Below, one piece after another: positions 14,689-14,740 of a stretch of DNA of 14,740 nucleotides. A program made the translations under genes and the position numbers. Each line of letters opens with the position of its first letter. Position 1 is the stretch's first letter. The stretch is from Dehalococcoidia bacterium UBA3254 (GTDB taxonomy: Bacteria > Chloroflexota > Dehalococcoidia > Dehalococcoidales > UBA3254). The notes beneath the pieces are model-generated. The model did no database searches and was not told the origin of the DNA. It saw only the letters and a list, made by a program, of their open reading frames with translations. The stretch lies in the NCBI GenBank assembly GCA_002362735.1, contig DEUU01000443.1:1251-15990 (forward strand). Reading direction: 5' to 3'.

Positions 14689-14740
14689 ATGTCGCTGGAT
14701 TCAATCATTGTTAGAGGAGCAAGAGAACATAACCTCAAGA
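14689..14740 (+). CDS. uvrA: Excinuclease ABC subunit A, N-terminal fragment (runs off the window)
   Basis: The first 17 codons translate to MSLDSIIVRGAREHNLK. The IxVRGAREHNLK start is the hallmark N-terminus of UvrA, the ATPase that finds bulky DNA damage and loads UvrB in nucleotide excision repair. The next bases would encode the loop leading to the Walker A motif, beyond the window. An AAAGGG ribosome site (14674-14679) lies nine bases before the ATG. It is the only gene on the plus strand and is divergent from marR. Confidence 0.88.
   Translation, partial: MSLDSIIVRGAREHNLK

Overview
The window reads as chromosomal DNA of a Chloroflexota-type bacterium, perhaps a Dehalococcoidia relative. 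This is inference from three things: the PRPP synthetase subtype (motifs RTDKKD and TDIGISK), a palindromic intergenic repeat cluster of a style I associate from memory with that group, and moderate-GC housekeeping genes packed into leftward operons. No rRNA, tRNA, CRISPR array, transposase or phage gene is visible. Twelve complete protein genes lie on the minus strand. A thirteenth, the first 17 codons of uvrA, points right at the right edge.

Layout from left to right. Positions 1-92 hold a four-copy 7-bp tandem repeat beyond the end of prs. Prs (93-1034) has its own extended -10 promoter and is separated from valS (1198-3870) by a hairpin terminator. Upstream of valS come coaBC (3925-5118), coaX (5128-5928) and nnr (5953-7509), closely spaced and probably co-transcribed as nnr-coaX-coaBC-valS. 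The cluster covers coenzyme A synthesis (pantothenate kinase, then the bifunctional cysteine ligase/decarboxylase), NAD(P)HX repair and valyl-tRNA charging. Positions 7510-8026 contain no credible gene but carry two palindromic repeat elements of about 89 and 109 bp.

Positions 8027-11629 form a tight second operon, read corA, MBL-fold hydrolase, Mut7-C RNase-like protein, GlcD-like FAD oxidase, with gaps of only a few bases. Next is a strong terminator (11713-11745) that ends a third unit, read marR, enoyl-CoA hydratase, thiolase. This looks like a small MarR-controlled acyl-CoA module. The thiolase carries an insertion of roughly 36 residues near its N-terminus.

The 189-bp divergent region between marR and uvrA is the richest regulatory stretch. 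It has a consensus-like marR promoter whose -10 lies inside a palindrome, a second perfect 11-bp palindrome in the marR leader, and a uvrA promoter whose spacer holds a good match to the Gram-positive LexA (SOS) box. I see no clearly new multi-gene system. The most notable items are these control sites, the thiolase insertion, the variant active-site residues of CoaBC and the repeat cluster.
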